A model generated the notes under the pieces. That model was not told the DNA's origin. It made no database searches and saw only the letters and a program-made list of their open reading frames with translations. The position numbers and the translations under genes were made by a program. A stretch of DNA of 20,859 nucleotides from JBCBKZ01 sp039026975 (lineage in GTDB: Bacteria > Bacteroidota > Bacteroidia > J057): contig JBCCLI010000076.1 in assembly GCA_039026975.1 (NCBI GenBank), forward strand, positions 1 through 20,859, given 5' to 3'. Positions 6,207 to 14,629 of this stretch are shown one piece after another. Every line of letters begins with the position of its first letter. Within the stretch, counting starts at the first letter, position 1.

Positions 6207-7250
6207 TTATTTCATGGCTTGCGCCATCATATCTACTCTACTTGCTACTATATCTTTACTATTCTCTGACCTTCCCATTAATGTGACCATCCAGAGAGAG
6301 AATGCTATCCCAAACAGTAAGGTAGCACCCAATAAATGGACGGGTTGTAAAAATGCTGGAATGGCAAAGTTATGCATACTGATCCCGGCTATTACTTCTG
6401 TTACAAATACAACTCCCATCCCTATAGCCAATCTCTTAACTAATGGCTCTTCTTTCATAAGACGGGACAACCGCCGGAACCATATCACTAGCGCTATTGT
6501 CATAGCGTAGTAAAACACTTTATGGATAGGATACACACCATCTAACTTTCCTATCCAACTATCTCTACTTCCTCCCTCTACAGATTTAGCCAGATGATCT
6601 ATAGCCTCTCTCACTTGTGTCCCCATGACTATTTGGGCAATGATCATCAAAAGGAATAGTCCCCCAACAAGAGCAGTGGTAGAAGACACAGCCATAGGCT
6701 TAAACCCATTCCTACGAGTAGCTCTATGTGTGAGGAGAAGGGTGTATACATATAATCCCAGGATGGTTAACGCAATGATCATATGTATCGTGATAACTCC
6801 CCCCTCTAGATTAGTTCTGACTACGTAGGCCCCTATACCTCCCTGGATTATAACCAGAAAAAGAGCAAAGAAGCTAAGTGCAGTAACACTTGAATGCGTC
6901 TTCCTAAGTTTTAGGGAATAGACAGCAGTACCTAAGGAAAATAACCCTATAAGAACCCCTATCAACCTATTTACATATTCTACCCAGGTTTTAAATGCAT
7001 TGAAGGTAGTATCTGCATACCCTCTATCTTTGTATGTGACCTGATAGTCAGCTGGAAGCTGAGAGACATCTGTAGGAGGTATCCACTGCCCAAAACACTT
7101 TGGCCAGTCAGGGCATCCCATTCCTGAGCCCGTCATTCTTACTATCCCTCCTACCAATATCAAAAAAACAACAGCACCCACTGTAAGGAAGCAAATTTGC
7201 TGGAATCTCTTTACAGTAAGTGCTGCTGGTATGGAGGATGCTTTTCTCAA
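6207..7250 (-). CDS. ctaA: Heme A synthase (COX15/CtaA family)
   Basis: 347 residues with eight predicted helices in two repeats. CtaA oxidises the C8 methyl of heme O to a formyl group, giving heme A. The first loop has the Cys pair GMGCPDWPKCFG (C46, C52) found in Firmicutes-type CtaA. His155 (ITIHMIIAL), His242 (YPIHKVF) and His304 (QPVHLLG) fit three of the four heme-ligand positions. At the first position, usually E(Y/x)xHR, this protein has EYVNR with Asn94; the Glu (E91) is kept. The second extracellular loop lacks a Cys pair. The start codon is TTG at 7250: no ATG exists before helix 1 and the frame is open back only into the coxA end. Bacteroidetes relatives may share the Asn. Confidence 0.93.
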   Translation of the reverse strand: MRKASSIPAALTVKRFQQICFLTVGAVVFLILVGGIVRMTGSGMGCPDWPKCFGQWIPPTDVSQLPADYQVTYKDRGYADTTFNAFKTWVEYVNRLIGVLIGLFSLGTAVYSLKLRKTHSSVTALSFFALFLVIIQGGIGAYVVRTNLEGGVITIHMIIALTILGLYVYTLLLTHRATRRNGFKPMAVSSTTALVGGLFLLMIIAQIVMGTQVREAIDHLAKSVEGGSRDSWIGKLDGVYPIHKVFYYAMTIALVIWFRRLSRLMKEEPLVKRLAIGMGVVFVTEVIAGISMHNFAIPAFLQPVHLLGATLLFGIAFSLWMVTLMGRSENSKDIVASRVDMMAQAMK

Positions 7251-7283
7251 TATATAAACTCTGTTCAGAAGAATAGACCTAAG

Positions 7284-9176
7284 CTATTCTTCTATTTCTT
7301 CTTTTTCTATTTCTATTACTGGCTTACCTACTTCAGGTGCTTTAGGAGGAACAAATCCTTCCTCATACTCTACCTCAGAATCAGGAATATTTTGAGGTAT
7401 GAAGTCCTCTTTTACGCCTGGCCTGGAATAATCATATGCCCAGCGATACACTTTTGGAATGGCTCCAGGCCAGTTTCCATGTCCAGGATTAATGGGCGTA
7501 GTCCACTCCAGGGTAGTAGCCTTCCAGGGATTTGAAGTTTCTTTTGTCATCTTTTTACCCCAGAAAATACTTCCAAAGAAATTGGCCAGGAAGAATAGCT
7601 GACCTAAGAATCCTACAATTGCTGAAATGGTAATAAAGCTCTGAAGATCCATAAATCCTTGGGAGAAGTTGAAGGCAGAAAAACTGTAGTAATGTCTAGG
7701 TACTCCTCCTAATCCCATATAGTGCATAGGGAAAAATACACAATAGAGGGATATAAACGTAAACCAGAAATGTATGTATCCTAACCTTGGATTCATCAAT
7801 CTTCCAAACATCTTAGGGAACCACTGGTAAACTCCAGCAAAGAAGCCGAAGGCTGATGCACTTCCCATCACTAAATGGAAGTGAGCTGTTACGAAATATG
7901 TATCATGCAAGGGTATATCCAGGGCAGCATTTCCTAAGAAAATCCCTGTAATCCCTCCTGTGATAAAATAGGACACTAACCCAATAGCAAAAAGCATGGG
8001 AGGGGTAAATTGAATATTCCCCTTCCAGAGCGTAGCTATATAATTAAATGCTTTAATGGCGGAAGGTACCGCTATCACTAGTGTAAAGAGCATAAACACC
8101 GTTCCCAGGAATGGATTCATACCCGTCACGAACATGTGGTGTGCCCACACAATGAATGATAGGACGGCAATAGCAAGTATAGACCCTATCATGGCTTTAT
8201 ATCCAAAGATAGGCTTACGTGAATGTACAGCTACCACTTCTGAAGTAATCCCAAGTGCTGGTAGCAATACTATATACACTTCTGGGTGCCCTAAAAACCA
8301 GAAAAGGTGCTGGAAAAGAATGGGACTACCGCCAGAATAGTGGAGTAATTCTCCACCAATGTATATATCAGACAAATAGAAGCTTGTACCTAACAGTCGG
8401 TCAAACATCAACAGTAAGGATGCAGAAAACAGTACTGGGAAAGAAAGTACCCCAATAACGGCTGTCAGGAAAAATGCCCAGATAGTCAATGGCAATCTAT
8501 CCATAGACATTCCTTCTGTTCTCAGGTTAAGTACCGTTGTGATATAATTGATCCCCCCTAACAGAGAGGAAGCAATAAATAGTGTCATAGAAACTAACCA
8601 CATAGTCATCCCCGTCCCTGAGCCAGAAACCGCCTGTGGCAAGGCACTTAGCGGAGGATAGATGGTCCATCCACCTGATGCAGGACCTGTAGAAATAAAT
8701 AGAGACGCTAGCATGATGAGGGAAGAAACAAAAAAGAACCAGTAAGAAAGCATGTTCAGGAATCCTGAAGCCATGTCTCTGGCACCTATTTGTAGCGGGA
8801 TGAGATAGTTAGAGAATGTACCACTTAATCCTGCTGTTAGGACAAAGAATACCATAAAGGTTCCATGCATGGTCACCAACGCAAGGTAGAAGCCAGGGTC
8901 AATGCTACCACCATCTACCCACTTCCCTAATATGGGACTCAAAAAAGAGAGATCCATATCAGGATAGGCAAGCTGCAGCCTGAAGAGGGTAGACATCCCA
9001 ATACCGATAATCGCCATGATGATACCGGTAATCAGAAACTGCTTCCCAATCACCTTATGGTCGGTACTGAATACATATTGAGTCCAGAAATTCCCATGGT
9101 GATGATGATCATCGTGGTGATCATGATCATGAGCATGGTCCTCTCCAGCATGTACTTGTAATTGCTCCGTTGCCAT
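7284..9176 (-). CDS. coxA: Cytochrome c oxidase subunit I (aa3/caa3 type)
   Basis: 630 residues, about twelve core helices. All cofactor residues are present: His104 (heme a), His297 and Tyr301 in GHPEVY (CuB ligand and the cross-linked pair), His346/His347 (CuB), His432 (heme a3), His434 (heme a) and His424 near the Mg site. D-channel residues Asp134 and Asn141, the K-channel lysine (Lys375 in PSAIKAF) and Glu299 mark an A1-type proton pump. The N-terminal tail (residues 9-27) is very rich in His and Asp, with nine His, and should face the cytoplasm. The C-terminus is acidic (ends EIEKEEIEE). It is placed between coxB and ctaA; spacing to coxB is 44 bases. Confidence 0.97.
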   Translation of the reverse strand: MATEQLQVHAGEDHAHDHDHHDDHHHHGNFWTQYVFSTDHKVIGKQFLITGIIMAIIGIGMSTLFRLQLAYPDMDLSFLSPILGKWVDGGSIDPGFYLALVTMHGTFMVFFVLTAGLSGTFSNYLIPLQIGARDMASGFLNMLSYWFFFVSSLIMLASLFISTGPASGGWTIYPPLSALPQAVSGSGTGMTMWLVSMTLFIASSLLGGINYITTVLNLRTEGMSMDRLPLTIWAFFLTAVIGVLSFPVLFSASLLLMFDRLLGTSFYLSDIYIGGELLHYSGGSPILFQHLFWFLGHPEVYIVLLPALGITSEVVAVHSRKPIFGYKAMIGSILAIAVLSFIVWAHHMFVTGMNPFLGTVFMLFTLVIAVPSAIKAFNYIATLWKGNIQFTPPMLFAIGLVSYFITGGITGIFLGNAALDIPLHDTYFVTAHFHLVMGSASAFGFFAGVYQWFPKMFGRLMNPRLGYIHFWFTFISLYCVFFPMHYMGLGGVPRHYYSFSAFNFSQGFMDLQSFITISAIVGFLGQLFFLANFFGSIFWGKKMTKETSNPWKATTLEWTTPINPGHGNWPGAIPKVYRWAYDYSRPGVKEDFIPQNIPDSEVEYEEGFVPPKAPEVGKPVIEIEKEEIEE

Positions 9177-9220
9177 CGTTTTTCAGTTATATCTTTCGTT
9201 AGTCTATGTTTATGAAAATA

Positions 9221-10291
9221 TTAATTGGCAGCTAGCGAACTTTCCGCTTCTGCTTCTACAGGAGCCATTTCTGCATCAGCTACTCCTCCCTTACTACCAC
9301 CCGTAACCTCTTTCCATGTAGCGTAAAATGGCTTTTGCTTCCTTAGCCAATTATTAAACTCCGCTTCCGTTTCCACTACCACTACCCTTCTCATGTTCCA
9401 GTGCGCAGAACCGCATATTTGCTGACATGACATCTCATAATCAAAATCTTCATCCCCTCTAATCTCTCTCATTTCTTTTGTAGTCTTGGTAGGGGTAAAC
9501 CAGAAAGAGGTAGGCATACCCGGCACTGCATCCATTTTTACCCGAAAATGAGGTAGCGTAGCAGAATGTAACACATCTCTAGACTTAATGTTCAATAGAA
9601 CAGGTTTACCTACTGGCAAGTGTATCTCATTAGTAATAAGGTCATCATGTCCTCTCCTATCTTCGAAGTTAAATCCTATGTCATTCCCAGTACCGTCATC
9701 TATATACTGTACACTGGTAGTACCAAATTCTAGGTCTGCTCCAGGGTATCTTACTGTCCAGGCAAACTGCTTGCCATTCACTTCCAACTGTACTGCATCT
9801 TCAGGGGCCTCTTGCATGATATCATGCCAAACGATTACACCTCTGAAAACCAGAATAGTAAGCACAACGGCAGGGATTGCGGTCCAGAAAATCTCTAATC
9901 TATTATTATGAGAATAATGAACTGCCTTACGCCCCGGCTTCCCTCTGTAATACCATGCATACCAAAAGAGAAGTGAGTTAGTAACTACCACCACGAAAAT
10001 GGATACATACATGGTGATCCAAAACATATCATCAATCTTCTCTCCATGCTCAGAGGCTGGATTATATGTCAGAGTCATGTACTCTTTGTACACGTTCTGA
10101 AGCACAAACACCATAATCATCCCAAACACGAAAAAGGCCAGAAAAAGAGCTGGATTAATAGTGTTAGGATTCCATTTGGCAAAGGGATCTATATCTCTAA
10201 GCCTGAATACCAGATAGAGGTTAACTGCTACTAGCAGGAGAATCGCGCCCAGTAACACTTGGGCGAGCGTTATCATTGATTGTGGATCCAT
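9221..10291 (-). CDS. coxB: Cytochrome c oxidase subunit II (CuA subunit, no heme domain)
   Basis: 356 residues. The CuA domain is intact: His242 in VLHSATLPHF, then Cys289, Cys293, His297 and Met300 in CQQICGSAHWNM. The Glu usually found between the two Cys is Gln here. DAVPGMPTSFWF (254-265) is also typical. There is no CxxCH, so the protein is not a fused caa3-type subunit II. The N-terminal half has four hydrophobic segments (about 8-30, 47-68, 88-113, 133-155), two more than the standard two-helix hairpin, and no evident cleaved signal peptide. The C-terminal tail after KPFYATWKEV is Ala/Glu-rich and probably disordered. The gap to actF is 113 bases. Confidence 0.96.
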   Translation of the reverse strand: MDPQSMITLAQVLLGAILLLVAVNLYLVFRLRDIDPFAKWNPNTINPALFLAFFVFGMIMVFVLQNVYKEYMTLTYNPASEHGEKIDDMFWITMYVSIFVVVVTNSLLFWYAWYYRGKPGRKAVHYSHNNRLEIFWTAIPAVVLTILVFRGVIVWHDIMQEAPEDAVQLEVNGKQFAWTVRYPGADLEFGTTSVQYIDDGTGNDIGFNFEDRRGHDDLITNEIHLPVGKPVLLNIKSRDVLHSATLPHFRVKMDAVPGMPTSFWFTPTKTTKEMREIRGDEDFDYEMSCQQICGSAHWNMRRVVVVETEAEFNNWLRKQKPFYATWKEVTGGSKGGVADAEMAPVEAEAESSLAAN

Positions 10292-10404
10292 AGAAATTTT
10301 ACTTACAGATCTTAATATATATTCTTTTTACTATATAAACACTCCTTAAAGGAGATTGTTAACAAAACTTTCTTTTTAAGTAAGGAGAATTCTTTCAAGC
10401 TTTC

Positions 10405-11880
10405 TTACACATCCCCAGTGGTATGATGTAAACTCTCCTCTAAATATGGATGCTTCAAAGGCACTAAATTTGCCTTGGCCAGCCCTCTAAACACTACTAA
10501 CAGGAATAAGCCTGCAAAAATCATAAACCATCCTATTTCCATCATCCCTATTTTAGCCTGATCAAACATCACCCCTGGCATAATCATCTGGAATAAGTCA
10601 TTCCAGTGCCCGATGAGGATGATAGACGCAACAGGGATGTAAAATCTAGGGTCCCGTCTCGCATTTCTATTTAACATGCCCAAGAATGGAAGCACAAAAT
10701 TCAATAGAAGGTTGAGATAGAAATAAGGAGCGTACCCCAAGTATTCTGCATCCTCAGTGCTCCATCTCTTTACGTAGTAGATAGTTTCCTCAGGTATATT
10801 GGAATACCAGATTAATAGAAACTGAGAAACCCACATATATGCCCAGAAGATACTGAATCCCAGCATATAGGTGTTTATGTCTTGTGCATGAGAATCATTC
10901 ACATACTTCATATACCCTTGACGTCTTAGGAAATAAACCAAAATGGTCAGGGTAGCCATGGCAGAAGCCATAGAGCCTGCAAACGTATACACTCCAAAGA
11001 TGGTACTAAACCAGTGAGGCTCCAATGACTTAATCCAGTCTATCGCAAATAGAGAGTAGGAGATAGCAAAGAACACAACAAAGCCAGCTGATATTCCCAG
11101 ACTTTTCTCAAAGTTCCTAAGTCCTCCAAGAGTATCTTCTCTAGTAGAAAGCCTTCTCAAAATAGTAGCTATCAGTATCCAAACGCTAAAGAAGATGATA
11201 CTTCTTATGATAAAGCCTGTAGGATTTAGATAGGCTCTTTTAGTATCTATAAGTGCATCCACTCCTTCCGGAATAATGATCCACTCAAAAATTTGATCCA
11301 TAAACAAAAAGCACGCTACCACTGCAATAGCAGCAAAGGGTAGCCACCCAAACATAGCTTCAGGCACCCTTCTAATAGCCGTTTGCCAACCTGCATTTCC
11401 CACTCTATGGACTGCTATAAAAAATAGTGCGCCCATAGCTATGGTAATGAAATACAGGTTACTCATATAGAAACCTGTCAATAGGCGTGTCACCCAAGTG
11501 GGCCCATGATGTCCGTGCCCTCCCCCATGCGCTTCCTCTCCATGACTATCTCCATGGGCGTCTCCGTGAGAATCACCAACATGCGCCTCATCAGCATGGC
11601 CGTCATCTCCGTGTTCATTATCCCCATGATCATCCCCATGAGAATCATCTGAATGCTGGTCATTAGAGACTGTATAAACAGTAGCATCTTCTGTAACTAC
11701 CTCGGCATGTTCCTCACCGTGTGAGTCATCATTATGCCCATCAGCACTTTGAGCTAGGTATGCGCCTATAAGCACCAAAATAACTCCTATACCGACGAGT
11801 CCATATACCAGATTCCTAATCCTGGAAGAGAGCTCGAACCGTTCAGTTAATTGTTCCGGTGTAAAATGTGAACTAGCCAA
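10405..11880 (-). CDS. actF: Alternative complex III membrane subunit ActF
   Basis: 491 residues. ActF is a multi-helix membrane subunit related to ActC, part of the quinol:cytochrome c oxidoreductase that replaces the bc1 complex. Helix 1 is about 23-45 and nine or so further helices follow from residue 130. Recognisable parts are AYLNPTGFIIRS, IDWIKSLEPHWFSTIFGVYTFAG and YIPVASIILIGHWNDLF. Between helices 1 and 2, residues 46-126 form a His/Asp/Gly-rich loop with 16 His, built of SHGD/EHGD-like units; by charge distribution it is periplasmic. This loop is not needed for the ActF fold and varies among relatives as far as I know. The position after actE and before coxB fits the Bacteroidetes act-cox order. 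Confidence 0.93.
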   Translation of the reverse strand: MASSHFTPEQLTERFELSSRIRNLVYGLVGIGVILVLIGAYLAQSADGHNDDSHGEEHAEVVTEDATVYTVSNDQHSDDSHGDDHGDNEHGDDGHADEAHVGDSHGDAHGDSHGEEAHGGGHGHHGPTWVTRLLTGFYMSNLYFITIAMGALFFIAVHRVGNAGWQTAIRRVPEAMFGWLPFAAIAVVACFLFMDQIFEWIIIPEGVDALIDTKRAYLNPTGFIIRSIIFFSVWILIATILRRLSTREDTLGGLRNFEKSLGISAGFVVFFAISYSLFAIDWIKSLEPHWFSTIFGVYTFAGSMASAMATLTILVYFLRRQGYMKYVNDSHAQDINTYMLGFSIFWAYMWVSQFLLIWYSNIPEETIYYVKRWSTEDAEYLGYAPYFYLNLLLNFVLPFLGMLNRNARRDPRFYIPVASIILIGHWNDLFQMIMPGVMFDQAKIGMMEIGWFMIFAGLFLLVVFRGLAKANLVPLKHPYLEESLHHTTGDV

Positions 11881-11922
11881 GGTTCTGTGTATTTATATTT
11901 TTAAACAAAATGCTAATCGTGC

Positions 11923-12597
11923 TTAGTAGTTATTCTGGAAATCCTGAATATAACAGATCACCTGCCAACGCTCTTTAGGAGTTAACTGAGAAGCGTAGGA
12001 ACCCATGATCCCCTTCCCATAGGTAATAGAATAATACATCTTACCCGGAGGGAGAAATCTATGTGCTTCATCAGAATAAGAAGGGACATTCCCAAATACT
12101 CCTGAAGTTACCAGCTGTCCTTTTCCTTGCCCATTTTGCCCGTGGCACATGATACAGTAGATCTCGTATAATTCTTTTCCTCTCGCATACGTTTCAGAAG
12201 AACACTTCTGATCCTCTTCATTAGTTTCCAGATCAAACAGCGGGCTTTGTGTAACCTTCTCTCCTGCTAACTCATAGTTGTCAGTATTGAACCCATCATT
12301 AATAGGGCCAAAGTGAAAAGGCTCATACTGCTCAGACCTATACCATGTGCGAGAAGTACGTGGCATGGTTCCCTCAGGTGCTAGCTGCGCGCTCAGTCCA
12401 TTCGAGAATGGAGTGGTCCTGGCTTCTCCTTCTGTATTTACTGTTTGAGAATAAGCTTCAGGAGGGATAGAGTTATACATGTTAGGGGCATATTCCTTAT
12501 TCCGTTTAGACTTATCGGTATAAGGAGTATAGCAGCCATGCATAAGTATGCTTAAGGCTAGCAGTCCCAACAGATATATATTTTTTGACATCTTCAT
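11923..12597 (-). CDS. actE: Alternative complex III monoheme cytochrome c lipoprotein ActE
   Basis: 224 residues. A lipoprotein signal ends at LMHGC (Cys22), so the protein is lipid-anchored in the periplasm. One heme c motif, CIMCH (148-152), is followed by GQNGQGKG, and Met198 in GKGIMGSY is the likely sixth ligand; QLTPKERWQVICYIQ is the usual C-terminal helix of small cytochromes c. Residues 23-140 form the long N-terminal arm typical of ActE. In the complex it is the likely exit point towards the oxidase CuA centre. Two possible starts exist (Met1 and Met3). It lies 13 bases after actD. Confidence 0.93.
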   Translation of the reverse strand: MKMSKNIYLLGLLALSILMHGCYTPYTDKSKRNKEYAPNMYNSIPPEAYSQTVNTEGEARTTPFSNGLSAQLAPEGTMPRTSRTWYRSEQYEPFHFGPINDGFNTDNYELAGEKVTQSPLFDLETNEEDQKCSSETYARGKELYEIYCIMCHGQNGQGKGQLVTSGVFGNVPSYSDEAHRFLPPGKMYYSITYGKGIMGSYASQLTPKERWQVICYIQDFQNNY

Positions 12598-12610
12598 GTA
12601 TTGTGCAGCT

Positions 12611-13132
12611 TTATACTGTTACTTCTTTCTCACTTATCTCAAAAGCTTCATTATCCTTCAGTATACCCGTAACTTCCTCTATATCCTGAATTTTATTCTT
12701 ATCTATTGCGATTACAAACACATCATCAGTTTGCCTATCGTCCATGAGAACAGCCTTTTTTCCTGGCCAATACCTGGCTACAATAAAGAAGGTGATCACA
12801 ATGCCATGGGCGGCAAACAGAACCGTCAATTCGAAGGTGATAGGCACAAAACTGGGCCAAGGAATATTAGGCTTACCTCCTATGTTCATAGGCCAGAAGC
12901 TGCCAAAAATAGAGCCCATAGCAAGAATAGCGACTGAAAACCCTATAATACCGTAGATGAAGGAAGCGTAGGCGAGTCTGGTACGCTTGATGTCCATTAA
13001 GGACTCTATCCCGTGCAGTGGAAAAGGGGCATACACATCGTACACCTTCACGCCAGCACTTTTGAATTTCGCCAGCGCCTCCATTACATGATCAGGATTC
13101 CAAAACTTACCTAACAGAAACTGCTTGTTCAT
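12611..13132 (-). CDS. actD: Alternative complex III subunit ActD (DUF3341)
   Basis: 173 residues. The N-terminal soluble part with KSAGVKVYDVYAPFPLHGIE (about residues 29-48) and two helices (about 60-78 and 97-122) are typical of DUF3341, the ActD subunit. The soluble domain is cytoplasmic and the C-terminal ~40 residues (FVIAIDKNKIQDIEEVTGIL) form another small soluble piece. ActD has no cofactor; it supports the ActC/ActF membrane region. The gene is 47 bases after actC and 13 before actE, as expected for the operon. Confidence 0.94.
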   Translation of the reverse strand: MNKQFLLGKFWNPDHVMEALAKFKSAGVKVYDVYAPFPLHGIESLMDIKRTRLAYASFIYGIIGFSVAILAMGSIFGSFWPMNIGGKPNIPWPSFVPITFELTVLFAAHGIVITFFIVARYWPGKKAVLMDDRQTDDVFVIAIDKNKIQDIEEVTGILKDNEAFEISEKEVTV

Positions 13133-13179
13133 AATCGAAAGTGTATTTTCATCCTCCTACCTAAGCAGGAAGTCATTTA

Positions 13180-14589
13180 TTAGTCTACGATTGCTTTAGT
13201 TACTGTTGATTCACCTAAGTTTTCTGGCTTCTTAGGATGCCTTACCAGGGTCTTCACCTCAAAAATGTTGATCACTGGTAAAAACTTAGCAAACAGGAAG
13301 AACAGGAAGAAGAACAAGCCAAATGTTCCAATAAAAATTCCTGCTTCCACCCATGTAGGCGTGTACGTAGCCCAGCTGGATGCTAAATAGTCTCTGTGCA
13401 GAGAGGTTACAATGATAACGAAACGCTCAAACCACATTCCTATGTTCACAAAAATGGATAGGATGAAGGTGAACACCATATTTCTTCTCACCCATCTGAA
13501 CCAGAATAGCTGAGGCGTAATTACATTACAGCTAAACATGATCCAGTATGCCCATGCATATGGCCCAAAGGCTCTGTTGATGAAGATATATCTTTCCCAG
13601 AGTGAACCTGAATACCAGGCCACAAAGAACTCAGTCATATAGGCAAGACCCACAATAGATCCCGTAGCCACCACAATTTTAGCGATAGACTCCATGTGAT
13701 CCATGGTGATGTAGTCTTCCAGCTTGTATACCTTCCGCGTAACAATCATTAACGTCTGCACCATTCCAAAACCAGAGAAGATAGCACCAGCCACGAAGTA
13801 AGGAGGGAAGATAGTAGTGTGCCATCCAGGAATAACTGAAGTGGCAAAGTCCATACTTACTATGGTGTGTACTGAAAGTACCAGAGGAGTAGCTAATCCA
13901 GCCAATACCCAGGTAACGATTTCATACCTGGACCAGTTTCTGGAGGAACCATCCCATCCAAAGCTCAGAAAACCATAGATAGAAGACATAAATTTTCTTC
14001 CTTTCTTACGCAGTCTGTCTCTTAGCGTAGCAAAATCAGGTACCATTCCTAAGTACCAGAATACCAAGGATACTGTCAGATAGGTAGAAATGGCGAATAC
14101 GTCCCATAGGAGCGGGGAGTTGAAGTTCACCCAAAGTGACCCTCTTGTATTAGGTAGCGGAAAGAACCATAGCGCCAGCCATGGACGTCCCATGTGGATA
14201 ACCGGGAAAAGTCCCGCACAGAAAACGGCAAAAATGGTCATGGCCTCAGACGCACGGTTGATGGAATTTCGCCATGGCTGTCTGAAGAGAAGTAGTACCG
14301 CAGAGATCAAGGTACCAGCGTGACCGATTCCTACCCAGAATACGAAGTTGGTAATGTCAAACCCCCAACCTACCGTAGGATTCAATCCCCATGTCCCAAT
14401 CCCTTCCCATATGGTCCATCCTATAATAGCAAAGCCCGCCGCCATTACCAGGCCGGAAAAACCAGTAACAACTAGCCAGAGCAAATTCGGCTTGGATTCA
14501 ATGGGCCTAGCTATATCCTCTGTAATCTTGTTATAGTGCTCCGTGTTGGTAACCCATTTCTGGCGTATGGGGGATTCAACGTGACTCAT
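13180..14589 (-). CDS. actC: Alternative complex III quinol-binding subunit ActC (NrfD/PsrC family)
   Basis: 469 residues, about ten membrane helices of the NrfD/PsrC type. Signatures are FVFWVGIGHAGTLISAVLLLF followed by RQPWRNSINRASEAM (about 88-118), GRPWLALWFFPLPN, and HTIVSMDFATSVIPGWHTTI followed by FPPYFVAGAIFSGFGMV. ActC is the subunit where menaquinol is thought to be oxidised on the periplasmic side before electrons go to the Fe-S clusters of ActB. It lies 40 bases after actB. The N-terminal ~40 residues are cytoplasmic and polar. Confidence is high because length, motifs and context all agree. Confidence 0.95.
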   Translation of the reverse strand: MSHVESPIRQKWVTNTEHYNKITEDIARPIESKPNLLWLVVTGFSGLVMAAGFAIIGWTIWEGIGTWGLNPTVGWGFDITNFVFWVGIGHAGTLISAVLLLFRQPWRNSINRASEAMTIFAVFCAGLFPVIHMGRPWLALWFFPLPNTRGSLWVNFNSPLLWDVFAISTYLTVSLVFWYLGMVPDFATLRDRLRKKGRKFMSSIYGFLSFGWDGSSRNWSRYEIVTWVLAGLATPLVLSVHTIVSMDFATSVIPGWHTTIFPPYFVAGAIFSGFGMVQTLMIVTRKVYKLEDYITMDHMESIAKIVVATGSIVGLAYMTEFFVAWYSGSLWERYIFINRAFGPYAWAYWIMFSCNVITPQLFWFRWVRRNMVFTFILSIFVNIGMWFERFVIIVTSLHRDYLASSWATYTPTWVEAGIFIGTFGLFFFLFFLFAKFLPVINIFEVKTLVRHPKKPENLGESTVTKAIVD

Positions 14590-14629
14590 ATGCTATATAT
14601 TAAAGCGTATATGATGATTCTTTTTTTAT

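Noticed and set aside
9221..10291. CoxB as a caa3-type subunit II with a fused cytochrome c
   Set aside because: No CxxCH is present; the C-terminal extension is a short Ala/Glu-rich tail.
10342..10354. CTCCTTAAAGGAG palindrome between actF and coxB as a terminator
   Set aside because: Six-base arms with a one-base centre cannot form a proper hairpin, and no T-run follows on the minus strand; it would also split coxB from act, which the order does not suggest.
11490..11687. Met/Ile-rich frame inside actF
   Set aside because: It is the frame-shifted reading of the His-rich repeat (ATGATCATG-type codons), a low-complexity artefact.
12548..12937. 129-residue + strand frame opposite actD/actE
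   Set aside because: It is fully antisense to two clearly identified genes and its translation has no domain-like pattern.
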